Source of the DNA: Lautropia sp. SCN 70-15
GTDB taxonomy: Bacteria; Pseudomonadota; Gammaproteobacteria; Burkholderiales; Burkholderiaceae_E
NCBI GenBank assembly: GCA_001724315.1
Contig: MEEC01000020.1
Coordinates: 1 to 20,096 of the forward strand
Reading direction: 5' to 3'
DNA length: 20,096 nucleotides
Shown here: one piece after another, positions 5,667-12,406 of the stretch
Layout of the letters: every line of letters begins with the position of its first letter
Position numbering within the stretch: position 1 is the stretch's first letter
Program-made: the position numbers and the translations under genes
The notes under the pieces: model-generated
Database searches by the model: none
What the model was told of the DNA's origin: nothing
The model's input: the letters and a program-made list of their open reading frames with translations, nothing else

Positions 5667-5951
5667 CTACCCCTCCTTTACCCGTGTCCGAACAATGAGC
5701 ACGGCGAACCCCAACAGCACGCACATGTCCTGCAGCGTGGGCGTTTCGAGGGGCAGCAAGGGCGTGATGAGCGCGCCCGCCCAGCCCATCGCCAGCAGCG
5801 CCCAGGCTATGGCCTTGAGCCACTCCATCGCGCGCTCGCGCCTGCACAGGCCGGCACGCAGGGGCGCGGTGCGCTCCAGTTTGTTCAGGGCTTCGGCCAG
5901 CACGATCACGCCGGCCAGCCAGTGCACCAGGTGGACGATGAGCGAGATCAC
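5667..5951 (-). CDS. phage membrane protein, holin candidate
   Basis: A 94-aa protein with an N-terminal hydrophobic helix (ISLIVHLVHWLAGVIVLAEAL) and two more hydrophobic segments (WLKAIAWALLAMGWAGALIT and MCVLLGFAVLIVRTR). A basic loop (RAGLCRRERA) lies between the first two. Size, topology and position three bases upstream of the muramidase gene suit a holin or holin partner. It overlaps the next upstream membrane protein by 4 nt. Which of the two is the pore-former cannot be decided from sequence alone. Confidence 0.72.
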   Translation of the reverse strand: MISLIVHLVHWLAGVIVLAEALNKLERTAPLRAGLCRRERAMEWLKAIAWALLAMGWAGALITPLLPLETPTLQDMCVLLGFAVLIVRTRVKEG

Positions 5952-6373
5952 GGCGCACCCCCTTGCGCGCCGCCGCCGGGCGGCAATTGCGCGGTACCAG
6001 AGAGCCGGCGGATGGCGAACAGCAGCACCTGCTGCGCGCCGCCGCCCACGGCAAACGCGCCGCCGAGCAGCAGCGCCTCAGGCAGTTGCGCCACCAGCAT
6101 GGCGAGCGGCGCCAGGTAGCCCGCCGTCAGGCTGCTCGCGCAGGCAAAGGCCATGCGCCGCATCGTGGTGCGCAGCAGCTCGCGCCAGGTGTCGCCCGTG
6201 CTGGGCACCGTGCCGAGCAGGATGATGGCGACCAGCGCGCCGGCAAAGCCCGCCACCAGCAGATCCGCCCGCAGGCCCAGCGGCACGCCAAAGGCCGTAA
6301 CGGCCGTGGTGCTGGCAGCGGCGGCGGCCATGGTTGCCACGGCGGCGGCGGTTGCAGTCGTGGGTTCAGGCAT
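5948..6373 (-). CDS. phage membrane protein, second holin candidate
   Basis: A 141-aa protein with an Ala/Thr-rich N-terminus, then hydrophobic segments around residues 35-55 (LLVAGFAGALVAIILLG), 75-95 and 98-115 (EALLLGGAFAVGGGAQQ), and a Gly/Pro tail. It is at the head of the lysis cassette and overlaps the second membrane protein by 4 nt. Two adjacent membrane proteins of this kind can be a holin/antiholin pair, but no family signature proves it. Confidence 0.68.
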   Translation of the reverse strand: MPEPTTATAAAVATMAAAAASTTAVTAFGVPLGLRADLLVAGFAGALVAIILLGTVPSTGDTWRELLRTTMRRMAFACASSLTAGYLAPLAMLVAQLPEALLLGGAFAVGGGAQQVLLFAIRRLSGTAQLPPGGGAQGGAP

Positions 6374-6394
6374 GGGGGGGCCTCCGGATTGCTG

Positions 6395-7129
6395 TCATTG
6401 CTTCTCCCAGCGCTTGCGCGTCAAACTCATCCACCGCCCCGGCACCGTGCTCCAAGTGACCGGCGCTTTGAGTTCATAACCAGGCACGGGGAACCACATT
6501 TGCGGCGTGTAGTCCCCGCTGAAAACGTTGTCGATTTCGTAGCCGCGCCGCGTGTTGATGGCCAGGTCACCGACCAACCGGAAAGATGTTTTGACCAGCC
6601 ACGCGCCCGAGCACTGCCACACGATGACGCGGGTTCTGCCCCGCTCGCCGCGCCAGATTTCAAAGCCGTTTGCCGGGTCAATTGCTGCCCCGCGCGCCCA
6701 GGCTTCGTACTCGCCTGCATTGCGGCGGTACCAAGCCTTTCGGCTCGCCTTGCTGCGCGGGTGCGTGCCTGGAAGCCAGTAGTTCGCTTCCACGGCGGCT
6801 AGGTATTCCGCGCTCTGCGGGTCAGCATCCAGCCAGTAGCCGGAGAGCGGGCGCGAACCATCCGGCGCCCACGGCCCGTTGTCGCCGTGGGCCGTCACGT
6901 TGAGCATGGGTGCAATGTCCCAGCGGGCCATGTCGGGGCGCACGGTGCACAGGCGCTCATCGGCCCAGGCCAGGGCGTCGGCAATGTCGCCCGCGTGCAG
7001 CCAGCGGGCTTTGAGTTTGTGCGCCAGCAGGCCGCGCTTGGCGGCTTTCGCGCGGGCGATCGAGGCCAGGGCTTCGGCGTGGCGCGCCTCGGGCAGGCCG
7101 GCGAGTTGGAGGGCTTGTTGGGGGGTCAT
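6395..7129 (-). CDS. hypothetical phage protein
   Basis: A 244-aa soluble protein that I do not recognise. A helical N-terminus (about residues 1-60, LAGLPEARHAEALASIARAK) is followed by a Trp-rich region (GPWAPDG, SGYWLDAD, EANYWLPGTHPRSKASRKAWYRR) and a beta-rich C-terminus. No membrane segment or catalytic motif is evident. It has no reverse-transcriptase motif: no YxDD-type box is present. It overlaps the upstream gene in an ATGA junction, so it is part of the same leftward operon between the DGR region and the lysis genes. Confidence 0.65.
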   Translation of the reverse strand: MTPQQALQLAGLPEARHAEALASIARAKAAKRGLLAHKLKARWLHAGDIADALAWADERLCTVRPDMARWDIAPMLNVTAHGDNGPWAPDGSRPLSGYWLDADPQSAEYLAAVEANYWLPGTHPRSKASRKAWYRRNAGEYEAWARGAAIDPANGFEIWRGERGRTRVIVWQCSGAWLVKTSFRLVGDLAINTRRGYEIDNVFSGDYTPQMWFPVPGYELKAPVTWSTVPGRWMSLTRKRWEKQ

Positions 7130-7437
7130 TGCGCCGCCCGGTGTATCTCACGCTGCCGCACCAGCACGCGCACGTTCCACGCGACGATGCCGACATAGCC
7201 AGCAACTACGAGCGCCAGCGCCTGCACGCTTACTTGGTCGCGCCAGTAAATCAGCGCGGCGATCAGCGCCAGCTTGCTGCCGACGAGCACGGCATCGCGC
7301 CCGAATTTGCCGATCAGGAGGATCAGAAGCTTGTTCGTCTCCCGGCCGCCCAGTCGCATGATGTTGATCGTCAGGGCCGCGTCCGCGATTTGCAGGGCGA
7401 TCAGGGAAATGAGCAGGGCTGTGTGCAGGGTCATCAT
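7126..7437 (-). CDS. small membrane protein, DUF5658-like
   Basis: A 103-aa protein with three or four hydrophobic segments: TALLISLIALQIADAALTI, then LLILLIGKFGRDAVL running into GSKLALIAALIYW, and ALALVVAGYVGIVAW. The motif with a polar loop GGRETNKLL between the first helices resembles the DUF5658 membrane family. ATG 7437 overlaps the preceding stop by one base; an upstream extension is less likely. The role is unknown. It is well outside the lysis block, so I do not call it a holin. Confidence 0.68.
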   Translation of the reverse strand: MMTLHTALLISLIALQIADAALTINIMRLGGRETNKLLILLIGKFGRDAVLVGSKLALIAALIYWRDQVSVQALALVVAGYVGIVAWNVRVLVRQREIHRAAQ

Positions 7438-7892
7438 CACAGCCCCAACTTTGCGCGCTCGTCCCGCCCCCACTGCCGCGCAGCTTCCACCCAGGCGCCG
7501 AAAGCAAGCATCTCGTCCTGCTCGCCTGGCTCGAACGTGTACACGCCAAGCGCCGCTCCCACGCCAATGCGCGCGAAGTAGGCCTCATCGCTCTGGCTGT
7601 ATTTGCTGCGAATGCGCGACTCCATTCGCTCTGCGATCAGCGCGCAGTGTGGGCTGGCGGCCTTGATCTGCTCGCGCAGCTCGGGCGTCATGTCCACAGG
7701 CTCGATCGTGATTTCTGGCGGCTGATCGGGCAGCAGCGCGGCGGCAGGGATGGCGACGTACGTCACGCCATCAAGCGTGCACAACTCCGTGCAGTGCAGC
7801 GCGTCGTCTACGCCCATCGAGTCCGGGAACACCATTTGGATGGTGGTATAGGGCGTGGAAACTTTTTGGTAGCGCACGATAGATGTCGTCAT
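7437..7892 (-). CDS. hypothetical phage protein at the usual RT position
   Basis: A 151-aa protein of unknown function. The N-terminal half is beta-rich (SIVRYQKVSTPYTTIQMVF, LDGVTYVAIPAAALLPDQPP) and the C-terminal half helical (TPELREQIKAASPHC, IAERMESRIRSKYS, FGAWVEAARQW). The stepwise beta-then-helix layout after a fibre gene could suit a tail-fibre assembly factor, but that is a guess. In BPP-1-type DGRs the gene here would be the reverse transcriptase; this one has no RT motif and is far too short. AAAGGG precedes ATG 7892. Confidence 0.65.
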   Translation of the reverse strand: MTTSIVRYQKVSTPYTTIQMVFPDSMGVDDALHCTELCTLDGVTYVAIPAAALLPDQPPEITIEPVDMTPELREQIKAASPHCALIAERMESRIRSKYSQSDEAYFARIGVGAALGVYTFEPGEQDEMLAFGAWVEAARQWGRDERAKLGL

Positions 7893-7910
7893 TGGTTAGG
7901 CCCTTTCATA

Positions 7911-8042
7911 TCAGCCCAAGTAGCAACAGGCGGCGAACCCAACGGCGGCGCTCGCGGCGGACCGGGCGTAGTTCAGATAGCGAAACCGGCCCCCGGCATT
8001 GCTGCCGTTGTTCCAGTTGCCGCGCGAAATCACACAGAGCAT
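7911..8042 (-). CDS. mini-ORF containing a second DGR variable region
   Basis: A 43-codon frame from ATG 8042 to TGA 7911. It begins MLCVISRGNWNN and ends FAACCYLG, so it matches the last 41 residues of the fibre in the same frame. It follows the avd stop by one base and has AGGGG 6 nt upstream of its ATG, so it could be translated. It lacks the rest of the lectin domain and cannot fold as a normal variable protein. It may instead be an untranslated cassette that is open only because it copies a coding sequence. Confidence 0.5.
   Translation of the reverse strand: MLCVISRGNWNNGSNAGGRFRYLNYARSAASAAVGFAACCYLG
7917..8039 (-). repeat. second VR copy (TR position, but VR-like)
   Basis: A 123-bp segment aligning without gaps to VR1 at 8505-8627 (99 of 123 identical by my count). 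The first seven codons in coding sense (8019-8039) are identical in both. In coding sense this copy has AAC at several diversified codons (N-W-N-N, LNY) but GCC/AGC at others where VR1 keeps AAC. It therefore looks mutagenised itself. It occupies the place of the template repeat in BPP-1. See the findings on why it cannot be the direct template of VR1. Confidence 0.88.
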
Positions 8043-8043
8043 G

Positions 8044-8469
8044 TCAAGCCCCTACCGCATCAGGGGTTGGTGGCCCCTGAATTTCTGCCTTAACCCACCC
8101 GCCGATCATTCGGCCAAGCTCGTCCACCATGCGCAGAAGCACCACAAAGCGGTGCGTGCCAGGCGCGGCGGCATCCCTGCGCCCGCCGCTGTAGTCGAAC
8201 AGGCCAAGCTCATTGGCCAGGTGCACCAGCATGCGCAGCTGCTCGTGGCGCACGTCGAGCTGGGTCAAGGTCGTTTTCTTGTGATAGCGTTTTTGCGCCT
8301 CCGTGGTCAGGTTGTAGACATCCAGGTACGCTTGGCGAATCCCCTGGGTGAGTGTGTATTTGTGGCAATTGGGGAAGTGGGCCAGGTAGCCCTCCAACTG
8401 CACGGCAAACAGCACCAGCTTGCGGTGCAAGCTGGCTTCTGCGTGTACTGAAGTGCGTTGCTTTGTCAT
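8044..8469 (-). CDS. avd: Avd, DGR accessory variability protein
   Basis: A 141-aa four-helix-bundle protein of the Avd family. Diagnostic stretches are FPNCHKYTLTQGIRQAYLD (residues 32-50), LRMLVHLANELGLF (78-91) and LLRMVDELGRMIGGWVK (111-127), all matching the Avd pattern as I know it. Avd forms a basic pentameric barrel that binds the DGR reverse transcriptase and template RNA and is needed for mutagenic homing. The position directly after the VR-bearing fibre gene is that of BPP-1. The C-terminal tail (QGPPTPDAVGA) is extra. ATG 8469 has only AGGG about 11 nt upstream, inside the 3' arm of the hairpin at 8476-8501. No reverse transcriptase partner is encoded in the window. Confidence 0.9.
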   Translation of the reverse strand: MTKQRTSVHAEASLHRKLVLFAVQLEGYLAHFPNCHKYTLTQGIRQAYLDVYNLTTEAQKRYHKKTTLTQLDVRHEQLRMLVHLANELGLFDYSGGRRDAAAPGTHRFVVLLRMVDELGRMIGGWVKAEIQGPPTPDAVGA

Positions 8470-8475
8470 GGCATT

Positions 8476-8501
8476 GGCCCTGGTCGCTCCCGCTCAGGGC
8501 C
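8476..8501. promoter_or_regulatory. hairpin directly after VR1
   Basis: GGCCCTG (8476-8482) and CAGGGCC (8495-8501) form a perfect 7-bp inverted repeat with a 12-nt loop. It starts at the base after the fibre stop codon (8502-8504). DGR targets are known to need a hairpin or cruciform just downstream of VR for efficient homing. The loop here is longer than the tetranucleotide of BPP-1. There is no T-run, so it is not a terminator. Its 3' arm in coding sense holds the AGGG nearest the avd start. Confidence 0.68.
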
Positions 8502-11303
8502 TTACAAATAACAAGAGGCGGCGAAGCCAACGTTGTAGTGCGCGTTGGATCGTGCGTAGTACAGATGGCGACACCGCCCGCCGGCATTGCTGCCGGCGCT
8601 CCAACTGCCGCGCGAAATCACACAGAGCTGATTGACCGCATGCTCGTAGTAGTAATCGAGCCCCGTCAGGCTGCTGCCAGCGGGGCTCACGCCGCCAGCG
8701 GCGGGCATGCCCAACATGGTGCGCGCGCGGTCTGCTGCGGTGGCGTTGGAAAACACAGCATTGCTGCCGTTGCCGTAGCGTTGCCCAAGGGTGTTGTTGG
8801 GGTAGTCGGTGCGGAAGTTAAGCGTTATCGGGTCGAAATTCGCAGCGACGCCAGCAGCGCCCCAGTGGTCAGTTGAAAGCGTGGCGCCATCGGTAATCGC
8901 GGTGATGTCGGCCGTTGGTTTGAGCGCGTAGAACGTTGCGTTGTAGAGGGTGCCGCCGCTTGTGTACGTTCCGAATGCAGTTCCATCTACGCCGTCTAGC
9001 GTGAGGTTATTTGCATCAACAACCGTGACAGTAAAAGCCTTGGTGTTGATTTGCGTCATCCCGACAACGCCTTCAATAACTGCGACATCCCCAGTAATGC
9101 GCCCATGCCCCGTTACCGTGATTTGCACCGGGTTGGTTTTGGTGGCTGCGGAGATGGCTTTCGTGGTGCCAATGCTCGTCATTCCGGGGTTGATCTTGTA
9201 GATATTCCCCGCTACGTCTGCGATGCCGCAGGCCTGCCCGTTGTGAGTGGTTTTGGCGAAGTTGCTGCCCGATCCTGTGAGCGCCATATTGGGGTAGCTC
9301 GCTGCGCCAGCGCTGGTGAATGTCAGCGTTCCGTCGTCGGTCGAGCCCAGCGCGTTGTTGTCGCAGCCCTTGGGGTAGTTCGTAGAACCTGCAGACCACC
9401 AGGCGCAGTAGGTCGTGGCTGTTGACGCCTGTGCATGCGCCTCGCTGATGCGGGTAATCGCATCGGCCTGCTGCACAGTCTCAGGGTGAAACTTGGCGCC
9501 GCGCGTGCGCGCTGCAGCAAACGCACCGTAGTACGCATTGGCCGCGCCCACCGCCGAAAACCCAACTTGCCCAGCAGCCGGCCCGGATACCATGGGTATG
9601 GCCAGGGCGATGCTGGATGCCACTGAGCCATTGGCAGAGCAGTCGTATTTGTCGCGGAAAAATCCAGGCTGCGCAACGCCAGCATTCATGAAAGCTGCGT
9701 GTAGATAAAAGCCCTCAGCGTTCGCCGTGGCCTCGTCGGGGTGTGCGCTGACGGGCACGATGCGAATCGTGTTCGCGCCGTAGGTGGCATAGCCTGGGTC
9801 AGCAGCGTTTCCGAGGCGAAAGCGGTACGCGGGCACCCACACCATGATGCTGCCATCGCTGTGCTGGTAGTTGCCGTAGTTGGCGCTGGCCGGATCTGTG
9901 GCCCCGGCCATCGGCGTGAATCCCGCAGGCACTTGCGGGCAGATGCCGACGCCAAAGCCCTGCGCGCCAGGTACGCCGATGTCGTTGAACTTGATGCTTG
10001 GGAAGATGGCGGAGAACCAGCTTTGGTCGAGTTTCCCCGTGGCGCCTGCGATAGGCGTCTTGTTCGGCGCAGCTACCGCACTGAGCGTGGCGGTATCTAC
10101 TTTCAGGGCGAACGCTGCGGCCTGGGCGGTGCTGACGGGTTTGCTTGCATCGCTGGTGTTGTCCACGTTGCCGAGGCCCACATCGGCCTTAGCCAGAGTT
10201 ACTGCGCCGGTCTTGCCTGCAACGGACAGCACCGCGTCGGTGGGCGTGCGCAGCTCGATCCAGTTGGCAAGCGTGGATGCAGGCTCTGCGGCCAGGGCGA
10301 AGGACTTATTCAGGTCACTGCGCACAGCCACGTCGCCGCGCTCTGCGGTCAACGCCAACATGGCCGCTTGTGTGGCAACCGAGAACACGTCGGTAATGGC
10401 GATTGCCGGCAATTGGCTCTCGGGCACCTTGCCCCCGACCAAAGACGCCTTCGCTGCCAGTGTCGCATCGAGCCCCACAATCGTGCTGGTTGCCTGCGTC
10501 CCGGTATGCGTTGCCCGGTCCCGCAGTTGCGCATCGGTGGCGTTGGCCGTGGCACCGGCCGCAACCCCGGCCAGCTTCGTCTTCTCTGCGGTAGTGAAGT
10601 CGGCCTCGCTCAGGCCCTTGCCCGCGATCTTGTCCACCTTCGCGGCATCGAGATCGTCCAGCGCCGCGTAGGCAAGCTGCATTTGCGTATCCAGCTCCGC
10701 TTGCGTCGCCATATCCACGGCAAAGCCGGGGTTGGGATAGTTGCCCGAGAGCACGCCGCCTGCGCCGCCAGTGGGTGGGCGGGCGTCTGTGAGCCGCGCG
10801 TCGTCGCCGGCGGCCACTGTGCCTGCCGTGGTGCCTACGTCCAGGCTCGCCGCTCCGCCAAGATCGCTCTCCTTGGCATATTGCGTGTGCGGGTCCGCAG
10901 CGTTAAGGTGGCTGGTCATCGCCGCGGCAATCGCGCTGATGTCTTGCGGCTCCATCGAAGAACCCCCGAGCATGAAGTCCACCCACTGCAACTCGCCGGG
11001 CACGTCTTCAACGATTCCAGAGAACTCGCGGAAGCCCTCGAACTGCACGCGGCACTTGTACTTGGTTGCCCGGTTGCCGCGCGTGTTCGGCCACAAGTCC
11101 GCCGTGAATTCGCCCGCTGCGTCCGTTGTCGCCACTACTGTTTCGCCGCCTACGCGCTCGTTCGTGGTCGCGTCCCAGGCGTCGGATGCCCGGCCTCCTG
11201 CATCCATCAACTGGAAATGGATCTTCACGCCGACCAGCAAATCCCCATCGGGCGAATGCAGCGGCGCGCCAGCGTTGGTGATGGTGCGGGTAACGAGTGC
11301 CAT
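8502..11303 (-). CDS. tail fibre / receptor-binding DGR variable protein
   Basis: A 933-aa fibre. Residues 1-110 form an Ig-like N-terminal domain (RTITNAGAPLHSPDGDLLVG), followed by an EPQDISAIAAAMTSHL linker. A tail-fibre shaft holds the common module GKTGAVTLAKADVGLGNVDN (about 363-382). From about 440 there is a C-type-lectin/FGE-like fold (GSIMVWVPAYRFR, CAWWSAGSTNY, GIADVAGNIYK) ending at C-L in the variable region (residues 893-933). An FCCH-like beta module is inserted at about 721-785. It should bind the host receptor, with VR residues forming the contact surface, as Mtd does in BPP-1. I chose ATG 11303; a TTG at 11339 in the same frame is an alternative start. Confidence 0.88.
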   Translation of the reverse strand: MALVTRTITNAGAPLHSPDGDLLVGVKIHFQLMDAGGRASDAWDATTNERVGGETVVATTDAAGEFTADLWPNTRGNRATKYKCRVQFEGFREFSGIVEDVPGELQWVDFMLGGSSMEPQDISAIAAAMTSHLNAADPHTQYAKESDLGGAASLDVGTTAGTVAAGDDARLTDARPPTGGAGGVLSGNYPNPGFAVDMATQAELDTQMQLAYAALDDLDAAKVDKIAGKGLSEADFTTAEKTKLAGVAAGATANATDAQLRDRATHTGTQATSTIVGLDATLAAKASLVGGKVPESQLPAIAITDVFSVATQAAMLALTAERGDVAVRSDLNKSFALAAEPASTLANWIELRTPTDAVLSVAGKTGAVTLAKADVGLGNVDNTSDASKPVSTAQAAAFALKVDTATLSAVAAPNKTPIAGATGKLDQSWFSAIFPSIKFNDIGVPGAQGFGVGICPQVPAGFTPMAGATDPASANYGNYQHSDGSIMVWVPAYRFRLGNAADPGYATYGANTIRIVPVSAHPDEATANAEGFYLHAAFMNAGVAQPGFFRDKYDCSANGSVASSIALAIPMVSGPAAGQVGFSAVGAANAYYGAFAAARTRGAKFHPETVQQADAITRISEAHAQASTATTYCAWWSAGSTNYPKGCDNNALGSTDDGTLTFTSAGAASYPNMALTGSGSNFAKTTHNGQACGIADVAGNIYKINPGMTSIGTTKAISAATKTNPVQITVTGHGRITGDVAVIEGVVGMTQINTKAFTVTVVDANNLTLDGVDGTAFGTYTSGGTLYNATFYALKPTADITAITDGATLSTDHWGAAGVAANFDPITLNFRTDYPNNTLGQRYGNGSNAVFSNATAADRARTMLGMPAAGGVSPAGSSLTGLDYYYEHAVNQLCVISRGSWSAGSNAGGRCRHLYYARSNAHYNVGFAASCYL
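8505..8627 (-). repeat. DGR variable region VR1
   Basis: The last 41 codons of the fibre gene. In coding sense it runs from LCVISRGSW through GSNAGG and YYARSNAHYN to VGFAASCYL, the typical variable-protein C-terminus. It pairs with the copy at 7917-8039. Substitutions cluster in codons expected to be AAC, AAT or TAT in a template, while W, G and N-A scaffold codons are unchanged. Confidence 0.88.
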
Positions 11304-11353
11304 GCCGAGCAGTGTTCCCGCCCAGCCTTCGCACGCCAAACCCTATACGGGGG

Positions 11354-12403
11354 TCAGCCGCCCAGCAGAGTCTCCCAGTCCGTCACATCCCGCTCGTTGC
11401 CCCGGTAGTCTCCGCGGGCGCTCACCTGGTTCATGAGCGTGGTAACCATGTTGCCGAACAGGTCCACCACTTCATTGGCGTTCATCATCTTGAGCTTGCC
11501 CAGGAAGTCGTCGCGGTCGCGCGCCTGCGCCTCGGCGAACTCCAAACCGAAGCGCCGGGTGGCCGTGGTGCGCAGCAGGCTGGCCACGCGCTCGCTGAAC
11601 TGCGCGTTCATGGCGTAGATGTTGTTCGCGGCGTCCAACACCTGGTTCTGGTCGTTGACCCACATGCCGCGCGCGCGCAGCTGCAGCTTCAGGGCCTCGG
11701 CAACCTGTTGGTGCAGTTTGCGCACCCGCTCCATGCTGGTGTCGAGCGAGGCGCGCGCCAAGCGCATCTTCTCGCTGCGCTCCTGCTGCAGGCGCTGCGC
11801 GTAGGTCTGGGCCAGCGCATCGGTGGCGCTGGAAATGTCGCCCCGGGCGCGCGCCAGCGCTTCCAGCATGTGGCCATGGGCGAAACGGTGCCCTGCCCCG
11901 GCCGCGAGCTGCAGGGCCTCGCGCTCCTGGCTTTGCACCTGGCGCTGGGCGCGCAGAAACACCGTCTCCGCCGGCGTGCTGTCCACGAGCTCGTCGTAAG
12001 ACATGCCGGTGGCCGACTGCAGCGCGGCGGACACGAACGCCTGGGCGTCGGCGCCAGCCAGCCCCAGGCCCGGGAAAAGATGGTCCAGCTTACCCACGTA
12101 GTCGCTGAAGAACGAGCCCACCACGCCGTCGAGGAACAGCGGCAGGCTGTCGATGTCGGGGTTCTCGCCCTGCAGCGTGGCGTCCTCCAGGGCGTCCTGC
12201 GCCGCGTCCAGCCCCGGCGAGTAGCTGACCTGTCCCGCCGGCGCCCGCGTGCTGATGCTATCCAGGGCGGCGTTGATTTCCGTCCCGATGGCCGCGCGCA
12301 TGGCGTTGTCGGCCGTGCCGATCATCTCGGAAATGCGGTCGATGGCGGTGTAGACGATCGCCGCAGAGATGCCCTGGGCTGCAATTCCGGTGCTCGTTGC
12401 CAT
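11354..12403 (-). CDS. helical virion/tail protein
   Basis: A 349-aa, mostly alpha-helical protein (for example AQRLQQERSEKMRLARASLD, MERVRKLHQQVAEALKLQLR). A low-complexity N-terminus is followed by a hydrophobic middle (LFLDGVVGSFFSDYVGKLDHLF). I recognise no family. Position among structural genes directly upstream of the fibre, and similar composition to the next protein (327 aa), suggest a paired virion component, perhaps an ejection or tail-tube protein. The gap to the neighbouring gene is only 3 bases. Confidence 0.7.
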   Translation of the reverse strand: MATSTGIAAQGISAAIVYTAIDRISEMIGTADNAMRAAIGTEINAALDSISTRAPAGQVSYSPGLDAAQDALEDATLQGENPDIDSLPLFLDGVVGSFFSDYVGKLDHLFPGLGLAGADAQAFVSAALQSATGMSYDELVDSTPAETVFLRAQRQVQSQEREALQLAAGAGHRFAHGHMLEALARARGDISSATDALAQTYAQRLQQERSEKMRLARASLDTSMERVRKLHQQVAEALKLQLRARGMWVNDQNQVLDAANNIYAMNAQFSERVASLLRTTATRRFGLEFAEAQARDRDDFLGKLKMMNANEVVDLFGNMVTTLMNQVSARGDYRGNERDVTDWETLLGG

Positions 12404-12406
12404 GGC

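Noticed and set aside
7437..7892. A truncated reverse transcriptase in the brt position
   Set aside because: The 151-aa product has no YxDD-like box or other RT motif and shows a different beta-then-helix pattern.
8476..8501. A terminator after the fibre gene
   Set aside because: The stem is good but no T-run follows on either strand, and avd starts immediately afterwards.
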